Below are positions 36,180 to 44,124 of a stretch of 64,000 nucleotides of DNA, piece by piece. The first letter of the stretch is position 1. Every line of letters begins with the position of its first letter. The DNA lies in assembly GCA_018433945.1 (NCBI GenBank), contig JAHDQF010000015.1:34484-98483 (forward strand), read 5' to 3'. The position numbers and the translations under genes are program-made. This DNA is from Proteiniphilum sp. (GTDB lineage Bacteria > Bacteroidota > Bacteroidia > Bacteroidales > Dysgonomonadaceae). A model generated the notes under the pieces. That model worked only from the letters and a program-made list of their open reading frames with translations. It was not told where the DNA came from and searched no databases.

Positions 36180-37595
36180 ATGAAGACAGATATTAAAAAA
36201 TACATTTTCGTTATTTTCTGCAGCATGCTGACTTCAGGAGCCATTGCCCAGTCATTTCGTTCCGCTTACTTTCTCGAAGGCGTTACCGGTCGTCACCGGC
36301 TGAATCCGGCCTTCATGGGTGAAAGCAACTATATCAGCTTGCCGGGTTTGGGGTATATTGGTACGGGTATCCAGGGAAATGTAGGGCTGACCGATTTCAT
36401 TTATCCCTACGATGACCCTTCCGGCAAATATGAGTTGACCACTTTTATGAGCTCAACGGTTAAAGGGGAGGAATTTCTGAATAAACTTCATGATATGAAC
36501 CGCATCCGGATGAACCTGGATTACACTATCCTGGGCACGGGTTTTTACGGGATGGGAGGCTTCAACACCATCGAATTATCCCTGCGTTCAGATATGAATT
36601 CGAATATTCCTTTTGCCCTTTTCGACTTCATGAAGACCGGAATGGATCAAACAGAAGGAACCACCTACCAGATCCGTGATATGCGGATTTTCAGCGAAGC
36701 TCATGCTGAACTGGCCTTTGGGCACGCGCATGCTATCAACGAAAGACTCACAATAGGCGCAAAACTGAAAATCCTGCTTGCCGGTGCATACGCAGATGCT
36801 CACGTGAATCAGCTCGACGTCACCATGGCGGGGGACAAGTGGCAGGTCGTGGCGCAGGGAACTGTAGAAGGTTCTTTGGGAGGTGCCAGCTTTGAAACTG
36901 AAGATGATGGGAGAGGTGACCATATTGAGGGCGTCGAAGTTGACAATCCCGGGATGAACGGCTGGGGACTGGCCACTGATCTGGGGTTCAGCTATCAGCT
37001 CAACCACGATCTTTTATTATCGGGTGCGCTGACCGACCTGGGGTTTATTTCATGGCGGAACGTGATCGCCGGCAAGACACTGAATGAGCCTTATGAATTC
37101 GATGGGTTCGAAGATATTAATACGGATGATGATGATCCGGATCAATCGGACAATTTTGACGAACAACTGGAACAACTAGGCGATGATCTGGCTGATTTGG
37201 CGAAATTCTACGATCAGGGAGCGATCGCCGGAAAAAGAAAGATAATCGCTGCCACCCTCAACCTGGCAGCTGAATATAAAATGCCCTTTTACCGAAAACT
37301 TACAGCCGGCTTTCTCTGGACTACCCGGTTCAACGCGCTTCATACATTTACGGAAGGGAGACTGTCTGCCAATCTGACCCCATCGAAATGGTTTGATTTT
37401 TCGGTCAGTTACGGCGTTTCCAATCTGTCCCAATCACTGGGATGGATCGTCAATTTTCACCCTGCCGGATTCAATTTTTTTATCGGATCCGATCACACTG
37501 TGCTGAATGTGAATTCCCAGGGCATTCCGCTGAACAATCTTAATGCCGGGATCTTTTTGTGGATAAACATTAACTTTGGAAAACGGCGCTATTAA
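36180..37595 (+). CDS. DUF5723 family outer-membrane protein
   Basis: A 471-residue beta-barrel protein: signal peptide (MKTDIKKYIFVIFCSMLTSG, cleavage after AIAQ), then SFRSAYFLEGVTGRHRLNPA and FMGE, the standard opening of DUF5723 proteins, and many amphipathic strands. An acidic loop at about 300-340 (DINTDDDDPDQSDNFDEQLE) resembles a calcium-type patch. It ends in NINFGKRRY. An earlier in-frame ATG at 36105 overlaps the previous stop, but would add 25 basic residues in front of the signal peptide. Function unknown; the preceding lipoprotein is its probable partner. Confidence 0.75.
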   Translation: MKTDIKKYIFVIFCSMLTSGAIAQSFRSAYFLEGVTGRHRLNPAFMGESNYISLPGLGYIGTGIQGNVGLTDFIYPYDDPSGKYELTTFMSSTVKGEEFLNKLHDMNRIRMNLDYTILGTGFYGMGGFNTIELSLRSDMNSNIPFALFDFMKTGMDQTEGTTYQIRDMRIFSEAHAELAFGHAHAINERLTIGAKLKILLAGAYADAHVNQLDVTMAGDKWQVVAQGTVEGSLGGASFETEDDGRGDHIEGVEVDNPGMNGWGLATDLGFSYQLNHDLLLSGALTDLGFISWRNVIAGKTLNEPYEFDGFEDINTDDDDPDQSDNFDEQLEQLGDDLADLAKFYDQGAIAGKRKIIAATLNLAAEYKMPFYRKLTAGFLWTTRFNALHTFTEGRLSANLTPSKWFDFSVSYGVSNLSQSLGWIVNFHPAGFNFFIGSDHTVLNVNSQGIPLNNLNAGIFLWININFGKRRY

Positions 37596-37649
37596 CAGAA
37601 AGACTTTCCTGGAAAGGAATCATCTTTCCGATACTTTTTGGGATAAAAG

Positions 37650-37709
37650 TTTTTTCAGCTCCTTCACCCCTTCTGATGCCCTCTTTTTTATACGGTGGAT
37701 GTCGTAGCG
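37650..37709 (-). repeat. Diverged copy B of the short coding-like repeat
   Basis: On the minus strand it encodes RYDIHRIKKRASEGVKELKK and continues into LLSQKVSER and a stop at 37620-37622. It is related to copy A at 25166-25224. It lies between the DUF5723 gene and the MNT/HEPN pair. The open frame around it has 61 codons but no homology I recognise. Confidence 0.4.
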
Positions 37710-37793
37710 GCGGGTGGATATCAGACAAATATATATTTTTTTATCGCCAAATTTTATCGGAATATCAAATAAAATTGTATTTTTATACCTGCA

Positions 37794-38114
37794 ATGAAAA
37801 AACAAGATAATGTCATAGAGCGAATAGTAAGGCTGGCTCAGAAAGAGTTTCCAGAGTCGGAAATTTTTTTATACGGCTCAAGGGCCCGACGTGACAATAA
37901 AAGCGACTCCGATTGGGATTTACTTGTGTTACTTGATGCCCAAGATGTTTCTTTTAATAAGGAGAGAAAAATTATCGATGATTTCTACGATTTAGAGTTA
38001 GATATTGGGGAAGCCCTTTCTCCCTTGATTTACAGCAAGTCGGATTGGGAAGAAAAGTATGTACATACCCCTTTATTCGAGAATATCAGTAGAGAAGGTA
38101 TTCGTATAAAATGA
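37794..38114 (+). CDS. MNT-type minimal nucleotidyltransferase (antitoxin of a MNT/HEPN pair)
   Basis: A 106-residue polymerase-beta-like nucleotidyltransferase. The signature GSRARRDNKSDSDWDLLV (about 28-45) is a complete GSx10DxD motif with both metal-binding Asp residues. A third acidic residue probably lies in LELDIGE (about 70-76). In studied systems the MNT protein neutralises the HEPN RNase by adding AMP to it. Its stop overlaps the HEPN start in ATGA (38111-38114). Confidence 0.85.
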   Translation: MKKQDNVIERIVRLAQKEFPESEIFLYGSRARRDNKSDSDWDLLVLLDAQDVSFNKERKIIDDFYDLELDIGEALSPLIYSKSDWEEKYVHTPLFENISREGIRIK

Positions 38115-38503
38115 AGAATTTAAAAGAAGATATTATTGCGTATCGTTTGAAGCGTGCAAGAGAAACCTTTGAAGATGCGGAAATTTTGGCAGATCACGGC
38201 AAATGGAATTCGTCTATCAACAGACTGTACTATGCTTGTTATTACGCTGTTACTGCGTTACAGCTAAAGCATGGTCTTAAAACTTCAACACATTCCGGAG
38301 TAAAAACTGTCTTTTCTGAGAGCTTCATAAAACCCCAAATAATTTCTCCCGAATTGGGTAAAATATATGCACAGCTTTTTACTTTTCGTCAAAAAGGGGA
38401 TTACAGTGACTTTTTCGATTTTAATGGAGAAAGAGTTTTACCTTACTTTGAACCCGTAAAAAAATTAATCGACATTATTGAAACACTAATCACACAAGAT
38501 TAA
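38111..38503 (+). CDS. HEPN domain protein (toxin of the MNT/HEPN pair)
   Basis: A 130-residue four-helix HEPN protein of the UPF0332 type (PF05168). The second helix has SINRLYYACYYAVTALQLKH. The later motif is FRQKGDYSDFFDF: an Arg followed by GDY instead of the R-x4-6-H of the best-studied HEPN RNases, which is common in this subfamily. It is translationally coupled to the nucleotidyltransferase. RNase activity is possible but not certain without the His. Confidence 0.82.
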   Translation: MKNLKEDIIAYRLKRARETFEDAEILADHGKWNSSINRLYYACYYAVTALQLKHGLKTSTHSGVKTVFSESFIKPQIISPELGKIYAQLFTFRQKGDYSDFFDFNGERVLPYFEPVKKLIDIIETLITQD

Positions 38504-38538
38504 AATGTTCTTTTGATGATTATTCCAACTTAAAATCG

Positions 38539-38546
38539 TACTTTTG
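38539..38546 (+). promoter_or_regulatory. -7 box (TACTTTTG) before the FKBP genes
   Basis: A full match to TAnnTTTG, 29 bases before the ATG at 38576. A TTG lies 23 bases upstream, slightly too far for the consensus spacing. Confidence 0.4.
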
Positions 38547-38575
38547 TCACCAAATATAGAAAAAAGAAAAAGTGA

Positions 38576-39160
38576 ATGGATAAATTAAGTTACGCCCTCG
38601 GGATGAGTATGGCCTCCAATTTGATGAACTCGGGATTGCGCAATATTGATGTAGCCTCTTTTACCGATGCATTCAAAAGCATCTTCAACAATACAGCCCC
38701 ATCAATCTCTCCTCAGGAAGCCAACCAGGTGATACAAGATTTCTTCAGCAAGCGTCAGGACGAGATGCTTAACCGGAATCTGGAAGAGGGTAAGGCCTTT
38801 CTGGCTGAAAACGGTAAAAACGAAAAGGTGGTGACGCTGCCCAGTGGTCTTCAGTATGAGGTATTGACAGAAGGCAAAGGAGCCAGGCCAGGTCTCACCG
38901 ACAAGGTGAAATGTCACTATCACGGTACGCTGCTCGATGGCACCGTGTTTGACAGTTCGGTGCAACGAGGTCAACCTGCAGTATTTGGTGTGAACCAGGT
39001 CATCAAAGGGTGGGTAGAAGCATTGCAGCTGATGTCTGTCGGTTCCAAGTGGCGTCTCTTCATCCCCTCTCACCTGGCCTACGGGGAACAGGGTGCCGGC
39101 AACTCCATCGAACCCAACTCAACGCTGATCTTCGAAGTTGAGTTACTCGGCATTGAATAG
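38576..39160 (+). CDS. FKBP-type peptidyl-prolyl cis-trans isomerase, cytoplasmic form
   Basis: A 194-residue Mip/FkpA-like isomerase. A short N-terminal dimerisation domain (about 1-75: KLSYALGMSMASNLM, then ISPQEANQVIQDFF) is followed by a linker helix and the FKBP domain (about 85-193) with VKCHYHGTLLDGTVFDSS, GVNQVIKGWVEALQLM and SHLAYGEQGAGNSI, including the usual Tyr, Asp, Val-Ile, Trp and Tyr pocket residues. It has no signal peptide, unlike its neighbour. Its 3' neighbour is a lipoprotein paralogue with the same architecture. Confidence 0.9.
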   Translation: MDKLSYALGMSMASNLMNSGLRNIDVASFTDAFKSIFNNTAPSISPQEANQVIQDFFSKRQDEMLNRNLEEGKAFLAENGKNEKVVTLPSGLQYEVLTEGKGARPGLTDKVKCHYHGTLLDGTVFDSSVQRGQPAVFGVNQVIKGWVEALQLMSVGSKWRLFIPSHLAYGEQGAGNSIEPNSTLIFEVELLGIE

Positions 39161-39229
39161 GTTAAGTAAGATAGAAGAGAAATAGAGAATCAAAAGATTT
39201 CCAACGAACAAATAAGTAAACAAACAAAC

Positions 39230-40243
39230 ATGAAGAAAACTATTTTGGGCACTTTCAGTGCCGTAATCGTGATGGCGGTGATGATGGTCTCCTGTGGTGG
39301 AGCCTCTACCCCCAAGACCTCACTAAAAAATTCAGTAGACAGCGTATCTTATGCATACGGAGTGAGCATGACCGAACAGGGATTGGTTCAGTTTCTGGAG
39401 CAGTCCGGCGTACTGCAGAGCACCTCCAATATTGAGTATGACTATCAGATGCGGATCGCATCTGCCGATTCAACACAGAAAGAGGCATTAGAGAAAGAGA
39501 TGAAAGCAAAGTTGGACTCCATCAACAAGATCAATGCCCCCCGTTTGAGTCAGTTCATCAAGGGTCTCACGGAAGGTATGAGCCTCGAAGAGAAGTCAGC
39601 CTACGCCAACGGCTTGAGTATCGGTGTGCAGTTCTCTCAGCAGATGTTGCCGCAGTTTACCAGCATGCTTTTCGGAAGCGACTCCACCAAGACGGTAAAC
39701 AAGGATCAGGTGCTGGCAGGTATTGTCTCCACACTGAAGAACCAGGAGTTGGCCATCAGCAAGATGGAAGCCAACGGCATGGTGCAGAATGCAGTGGAAA
39801 AAGCGCAGGCTGAACAGCAACTTCGTCAGGAAGAAGATCTCAGGGCACAATATGCCGACAGCATTGCTGCCGGTGATGCCTATATGGCCGAGAACGCTAA
39901 ACGGGAAGGCGTGGTTACACTCCCCAGCGGACTGCAGTATGAGATTCTCCGTGCCGGTAACGGCCCGATGCCCGCAGAAACTGACCGCGTAAAGGTACAC
40001 TATCATGGCACCCTGATCAACGGGACGGTGTTTGATAGCAGTGTTGATCGCGGTGAACCCGCCACCTTCGGCGTGAACCAGGTGATCCCGGGCTGGACCG
40101 AAGCATTGAAGCTGATGCCCGTCGGTTCCAAGTGGAGACTCTATATCCCCTACGACCTGGCATATGGCTCTGCTGACCGGGGCGCCATCAAGCCTTTCTC
40201 CAACCTGATCTTCGACGTGGAGTTGATTAGTATTGAGAAATAA
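39230..40243 (+). CDS. FKBP-type peptidyl-prolyl cis-trans isomerase, lipoprotein
   Basis: A 337-residue exported isomerase: lipobox MMVSC (Cys22), a longer Mip-type helical dimerisation region (about 30-215: VDSVSYAYGVSMTEQGL, then ASADSTQKEALEKEMKAKLD), and a C-terminal FKBP domain (about 220-336) with VHYHGTLINGTVFDSS, GVNQVIPGWTEALKLMPVG and YDLAYGSADRGAI. It probably helps fold periplasmic or outer-membrane proteins. It is a tandem duplicate of the cytoplasmic form and ends at a strong terminator. Confidence 0.9.
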   Translation: MKKTILGTFSAVIVMAVMMVSCGGASTPKTSLKNSVDSVSYAYGVSMTEQGLVQFLEQSGVLQSTSNIEYDYQMRIASADSTQKEALEKEMKAKLDSINKINAPRLSQFIKGLTEGMSLEEKSAYANGLSIGVQFSQQMLPQFTSMLFGSDSTKTVNKDQVLAGIVSTLKNQELAISKMEANGMVQNAVEKAQAEQQLRQEEDLRAQYADSIAAGDAYMAENAKREGVVTLPSGLQYEILRAGNGPMPAETDRVKVHYHGTLINGTVFDSSVDRGEPATFGVNQVIPGWTEALKLMPVGSKWRLYIPYDLAYGSADRGAIKPFSNLIFDVELISIEK

Positions 40244-40272
40244 AGGAATTCTAACCTACGATATTTTTAAAG

Positions 40273-40296
40273 ACCACCCTTCGGGGTGGTTTTTTT
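40273..40296 (+). terminator. Rho-independent terminator after the FKBP genes
   Basis: ACCACCC and GGGTGGT (outer bases 40273 and 40290) pair across a TTCG tetraloop and are followed by six more T. Confidence 0.9.
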
Positions 40297-40461
40297 GTGC
40301 AAAGTGAATTATTGCTTTTTTGTTATCAGAATTAATAATTGTGGATTGATGATGTAAATATCATAATAGAATTAAGCACTATTAAAAGGGTTTTCGCTTA
40401 CTTATTTTATGAAATATCCATGTTCATGATGTTAAAAGTGTATCTATATTTCGAAAAAAAG

Positions 40462-40492
40462 TTGCATGTTGTTTTTTTCTGATGTATATTTG
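40462..40492 (+). promoter_or_regulatory. Promoter of SusCD pair 2, long leader
   Basis: TTG (40462-40464), 20 bases, then TATATTTG (40485-40492), a full consensus match. Transcription from here would leave a leader of about 435 bases before susC (40931). A second TATATTTG at 40673-40680 lacks a TTG at the right spacing. The remainder of the 687-base gap is AT-rich and holds no frame or hairpin I recognise. Confidence 0.5.
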
Positions 40493-40930
40493 CCTCCTTA
40501 ATTAAGGTAAATGGTTATCACCGTAAAATATTTGTTAAATGAATGATTTATTAAAATGGTTCACATCATTGCATCTCTATACGAAGTATTATAAAGTGAC
40601 ATTTTTATTTTACTGTTCGTAGCTTTTATTGAAAAAAATATACGAAAAATTAGTTATTTAAAATATTTGACATATATTTGTAACACAGTTTTTTTATAGA
40701 TATGTTAATCAAGCGATATATCTGTAAAAAGTGGTAAAAGGAGTGAAGGTGGTAGGTTTATCACTATGATATTGAAGAAACTAATGTTCAAAGGGCTATT
40801 ATGAAATGAGATTAATTAATTAATTAAGAATCGTGGATGAAAATCTTACACATAAGACTATCCACATTCATTCCTGACTATTGATTGAATTTTGAAAAAG
40901 TAATTAGTATTTATTAAAAAAGTAGAGTTT

Positions 40931-43900
40931 ATGAAAAGAAAACTAATGATGTTTTTATCCCTTTTCTTTTTGGGAATAGGGATTATATCTGCTCAGACAC
41001 AGGTACGTGGTACTGTGGTGGATGAAGCAGGTGAACCAGTAATTGGTGCAACCATTCAGATCAAAGGGACAACACAGGGAACTGTTACCGATATGGACGG
41101 TAATTTCTCACTGTCTGCACCTTCTAATGGTACACTTGTGATCTCGTATGTTGGGTATGCTACACAAGAGGTGCCAGTGCGCGCAAATGTTAGAGTAGTG
41201 TTAACACCCGATACACAAATGTTGCAGGAAGTTGTTGTGGTGGGAGCTATGGGTATTGCCCGTCCTCCAAGATCAGCGGGATTTGGACAATCAGTAGTGG
41301 ATCCGAGCGATGCCATCCAGAAAGCCGAACCTGATTTATTTCGATCACTGGATGGGAAAATTCCGGGTGTTCAGGTTGGTGCCTCTTCAGCTACAGCTGG
41401 GAGTGCGACCAAAGTACTGATTAGAGGGAACTCTTCCTTCTTAGGGAACAATGATCCTCTATATGTTGTGGACGGTGTGCCATACAGTAATACGGAAGTG
41501 ACTACCGGTAACAGATTGACAACAGCTGGAGCCTATGGTACCGGTATTTCGACATTAGATCCCAATGATATTGAAAGTATGACCGTGTTGAAGGGAGCTG
41601 CTGCCGCTGCCTTATATGGTAGTCGTGCTGCCAATGGGGTGGTTTTGGTAACCACTAAAGCGGGGAGTAAACGAGTACGCCCTTCACAAAAGAAGTTTGA
41701 AGTTACTCTTACATCCTCCTATTCTACAGAAACGATTGCCTCATTGCCTGATTACCAAAACTCCTACGGTCAGGGAAGCAATTTCCGCTATTCGAATGCA
41801 AACGGTTCATGGGGGCCTCCTTTCGGCTCCAGCGTTGAGACAATACCTCTATATCCGAACTACAAGAATGCTTTTCCTGACTGGGAAACAACAATTCCTT
41901 ACAAGGCATATCCGAACAATGTGAAAGATATGTTCAGGACAGGAGAGATTTTTGATAACTCAGTTAATATAATGAGTTATAATGATAAAGGTAATTTCAG
42001 TACTACTGTTTCAAGACTTTCACAAGATGGATATATTCCGCATTCTGCATTTGAAAGAACTTCATTCAGTGTGGGAGGAAATCAGAAACTGGATAATGGT
42101 GTTACAGTAGGAGGGACTCTTTCCTACTCTAGAACTATACAAGATGGTCCTTTCTTTGGTGCTGGGAATTATAGCGGGTCAGTTAGTTCATTTGCCCGTG
42201 CAATGCTTATTCCGCGAAATGTGGATATGGTGGGTCTACCATATGAGACCCCTGATGGGCGGAACCTGATGGCATTTGGCGGTGTGGACAATCCCTTATG
42301 GTCCTGGAAATACAATACGATTAACACAGTTATGGATCGTACAGTCAGCACTGTGAATGCCGGATATGATATTACTAGCTGGTTATCTGCTAGCTATCAG
42401 TTTGGTTGGAACCAATATGAAATGGACCGTAAACAAGTGATCAATATCGGTTCAGTTGGACCAGAAGCTTTCCCCGGTGAAGGACAGATTACCAACGACA
42501 ATTACACAACTCAGGAGCTTGAATCAAACTTCAATTTAACTTTCAAGCACAAGTTTGATGAGGATTATGACCTGAGGGTAACCGTTGGACACAATGTAAA
42601 CCAACGTACTACTCATAGCTCCAATCAAGTGGGTAACAAGATGATATTCAAGGGTATATATAACGTTGATAATACTCAGGAGCAGACAGCCAGTGAATCT
42701 CAGTCTAAAAGAAGGTTGTGGGCGTTGTATGCTGATGCAATGCTGGGTTATAAAAACTATGCATTCTTGAATTTGACATTACGTAACGATCATTCATCTA
42801 CTTTGCCAGTTGATCATAGGAGTTACTTCTATCCTGCTGTTGCCGGATCATTTGTCTTCACAGATGCTTTGGAAATAGATCCTGATATCATGAACTTTGG
42901 TAAACTACGTCTCGCATGGGGCCGTGTGGGAAATGATGCAGGTCCTTACTATGTAAATGGCACCTATCTTCAGGACACTCCTTTTGGAGGCAATCCCATC
43001 ATGTTATTGCCCACTACTTCGTATGACCCGGAACTAAAACCTGAGTTTACAACAGAGTTTGAGGCTGGTGCTGAATTAAATTTTTTACAGGATAGGATTG
43101 GTATCGATTTTACATGGTATAATCGATCGACTACCAATCAGATTGCGCCGTTAAGCCTTCCTTCATCTACCGGTTCAAGAACATATTACACCAACTTTGG
43201 CGAGTTGAACAACAAGGGTGTGGAAATTGGGCTTACATTGGTGCCCATCCAACTTTCGAATTCATTTAAATGGGATATATTCACGACTTTCACAAAGAAC
43301 AATAGTAATGTGGTATCATTGATTGAAGGCATAGAACAGATTACCCTTAATACTGGATCAACTTCGGAACCTCAGCCAACTCTCAAACCTGGTTACCCCT
43401 ACGGATTTCTTAGAGGTACTGTCATTGCTCGTGATGATGAAGGCAACATGCTGGTGAATCCAAACAGTGGAGCATATATTGAGAATTCCGATTTGGGTGA
43501 CCTTGGTGATCCATATCCTGATTTCAAGTTAGCCATCAATAATACATTTACCTATAAAGGGTTTTCATTAGGTGTTTTATTCGATGCAAGAGTCGGCGGG
43601 ATTCTTATTTCCGGTCCTGCTTCAGATCTATTGGGACGAGGTGTTACGAAAGATACTGAAGATAGGTTAGGATCTCGCATTCTTCCTGGTGTATTAGGTG
43701 ATCCCAATACATTGGAACCCATCCTCGACGGGAATGGGAATAAGATTCAAAATATGATACAATTATCTGAAAATGATCTTTGGTTCTCTCCCTCCGAGGG
43801 AAATACATTTTCAATTAATAGTGTTGATGAATTTCAGGCTTTTGATGCTACTGTATTTCGTTTAAGTGAGATATCACTTGGGTATGATTTACCAAAAAAA

Positions 43901-44101
43901 TGGTTGCAGAATACATTTATTGGCTCTGCTAATATTTCATTAATCGCAAGGAATCTTTGGCATTTTGCCCCCGGATTCCCTAAGTATACTAATTATGATC
44001 CGGGCTCTAATGCATTTGGTAGTGGTAATGTTCAGGGTATTGATCGTGAAAGTGCACCTACCACCCGTAGAATTGGCTTGAATGCTAAATTAACATTCTG
44101 A
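40931..44101 (+). CDS. SusC/RagA-type TonB-dependent outer-membrane transporter (pair 2)
   Basis: A 1056-residue SusC-family transporter. Signal peptide (about 1-21, ending GIISAQ), carboxypeptidase-regulatory-like domain (about 24-105, VIGATIQIKGTTQGTVTDMD), plug (about 110-245: VVGAMGIARPPRSAG in place of the usual VVGYG, NDPLYVVDGVPY and GAAAAALYGSRAANGVV), then the barrel with a final RRIGLNAKLTF strand. The extra length and GMGIARPPRS-type segment recur in the class paired with SusD-like_2 lipoproteins. susD-like and a third lipoprotein gene follow closely. Substrate unknown. Confidence 0.94.
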   Translation: MKRKLMMFLSLFFLGIGIISAQTQVRGTVVDEAGEPVIGATIQIKGTTQGTVTDMDGNFSLSAPSNGTLVISYVGYATQEVPVRANVRVVLTPDTQMLQEVVVVGAMGIARPPRSAGFGQSVVDPSDAIQKAEPDLFRSLDGKIPGVQVGASSATAGSATKVLIRGNSSFLGNNDPLYVVDGVPYSNTEVTTGNRLTTAGAYGTGISTLDPNDIESMTVLKGAAAAALYGSRAANGVVLVTTKAGSKRVRPSQKKFEVTLTSSYSTETIASLPDYQNSYGQGSNFRYSNANGSWGPPFGSSVETIPLYPNYKNAFPDWETTIPYKAYPNNVKDMFRTGEIFDNSVNIMSYNDKGNFSTTVSRLSQDGYIPHSAFERTSFSVGGNQKLDNGVTVGGTLSYSRTIQDGPFFGAGNYSGSVSSFARAMLIPRNVDMVGLPYETPDGRNLMAFGGVDNPLWSWKYNTINTVMDRTVSTVNAGYDITSWLSASYQFGWNQYEMDRKQVINIGSVGPEAFPGEGQITNDNYTTQELESNFNLTFKHKFDEDYDLRVTVGHNVNQRTTHSSNQVGNKMIFKGIYNVDNTQEQTASESQSKRRLWALYADAMLGYKNYAFLNLTLRNDHSSTLPVDHRSYFYPAVAGSFVFTDALEIDPDIMNFGKLRLAWGRVGNDAGPYYVNGTYLQDTPFGGNPIMLLPTTSYDPELKPEFTTEFEAGAELNFLQDRIGIDFTWYNRSTTNQIAPLSLPSSTGSRTYYTNFGELNNKGVEIGLTLVPIQLSNSFKWDIFTTFTKNNSNVVSLIEGIEQITLNTGSTSEPQPTLKPGYPYGFLRGTVIARDDEGNMLVNPNSGAYIENSDLGDLGDPYPDFKLAINNTFTYKGFSLGVLFDARVGGILISGPASDLLGRGVTKDTEDRLGSRILPGVLGDPNTLEPILDGNGNKIQNMIQLSENDLWFSPSEGNTFSINSVDEFQAFDATVFRLSEISLGYDLPKKWLQNTFIGSANISLIARNLWHFAPGFPKYTNYDPGSNAFGSGNVQGIDRESAPTTRRIGLNAKLTF

Positions 44102-44124
44102 TAACGAATTAAATTGTTTTTAAT

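Noticed and set aside
37611-37645. Weak hairpin GGAAAG...CTTTCC after the DUF5723 gene as terminator
   Set aside because: The stem is only six pairs and the T-run is interrupted and distant, so it is not listed as a terminator.
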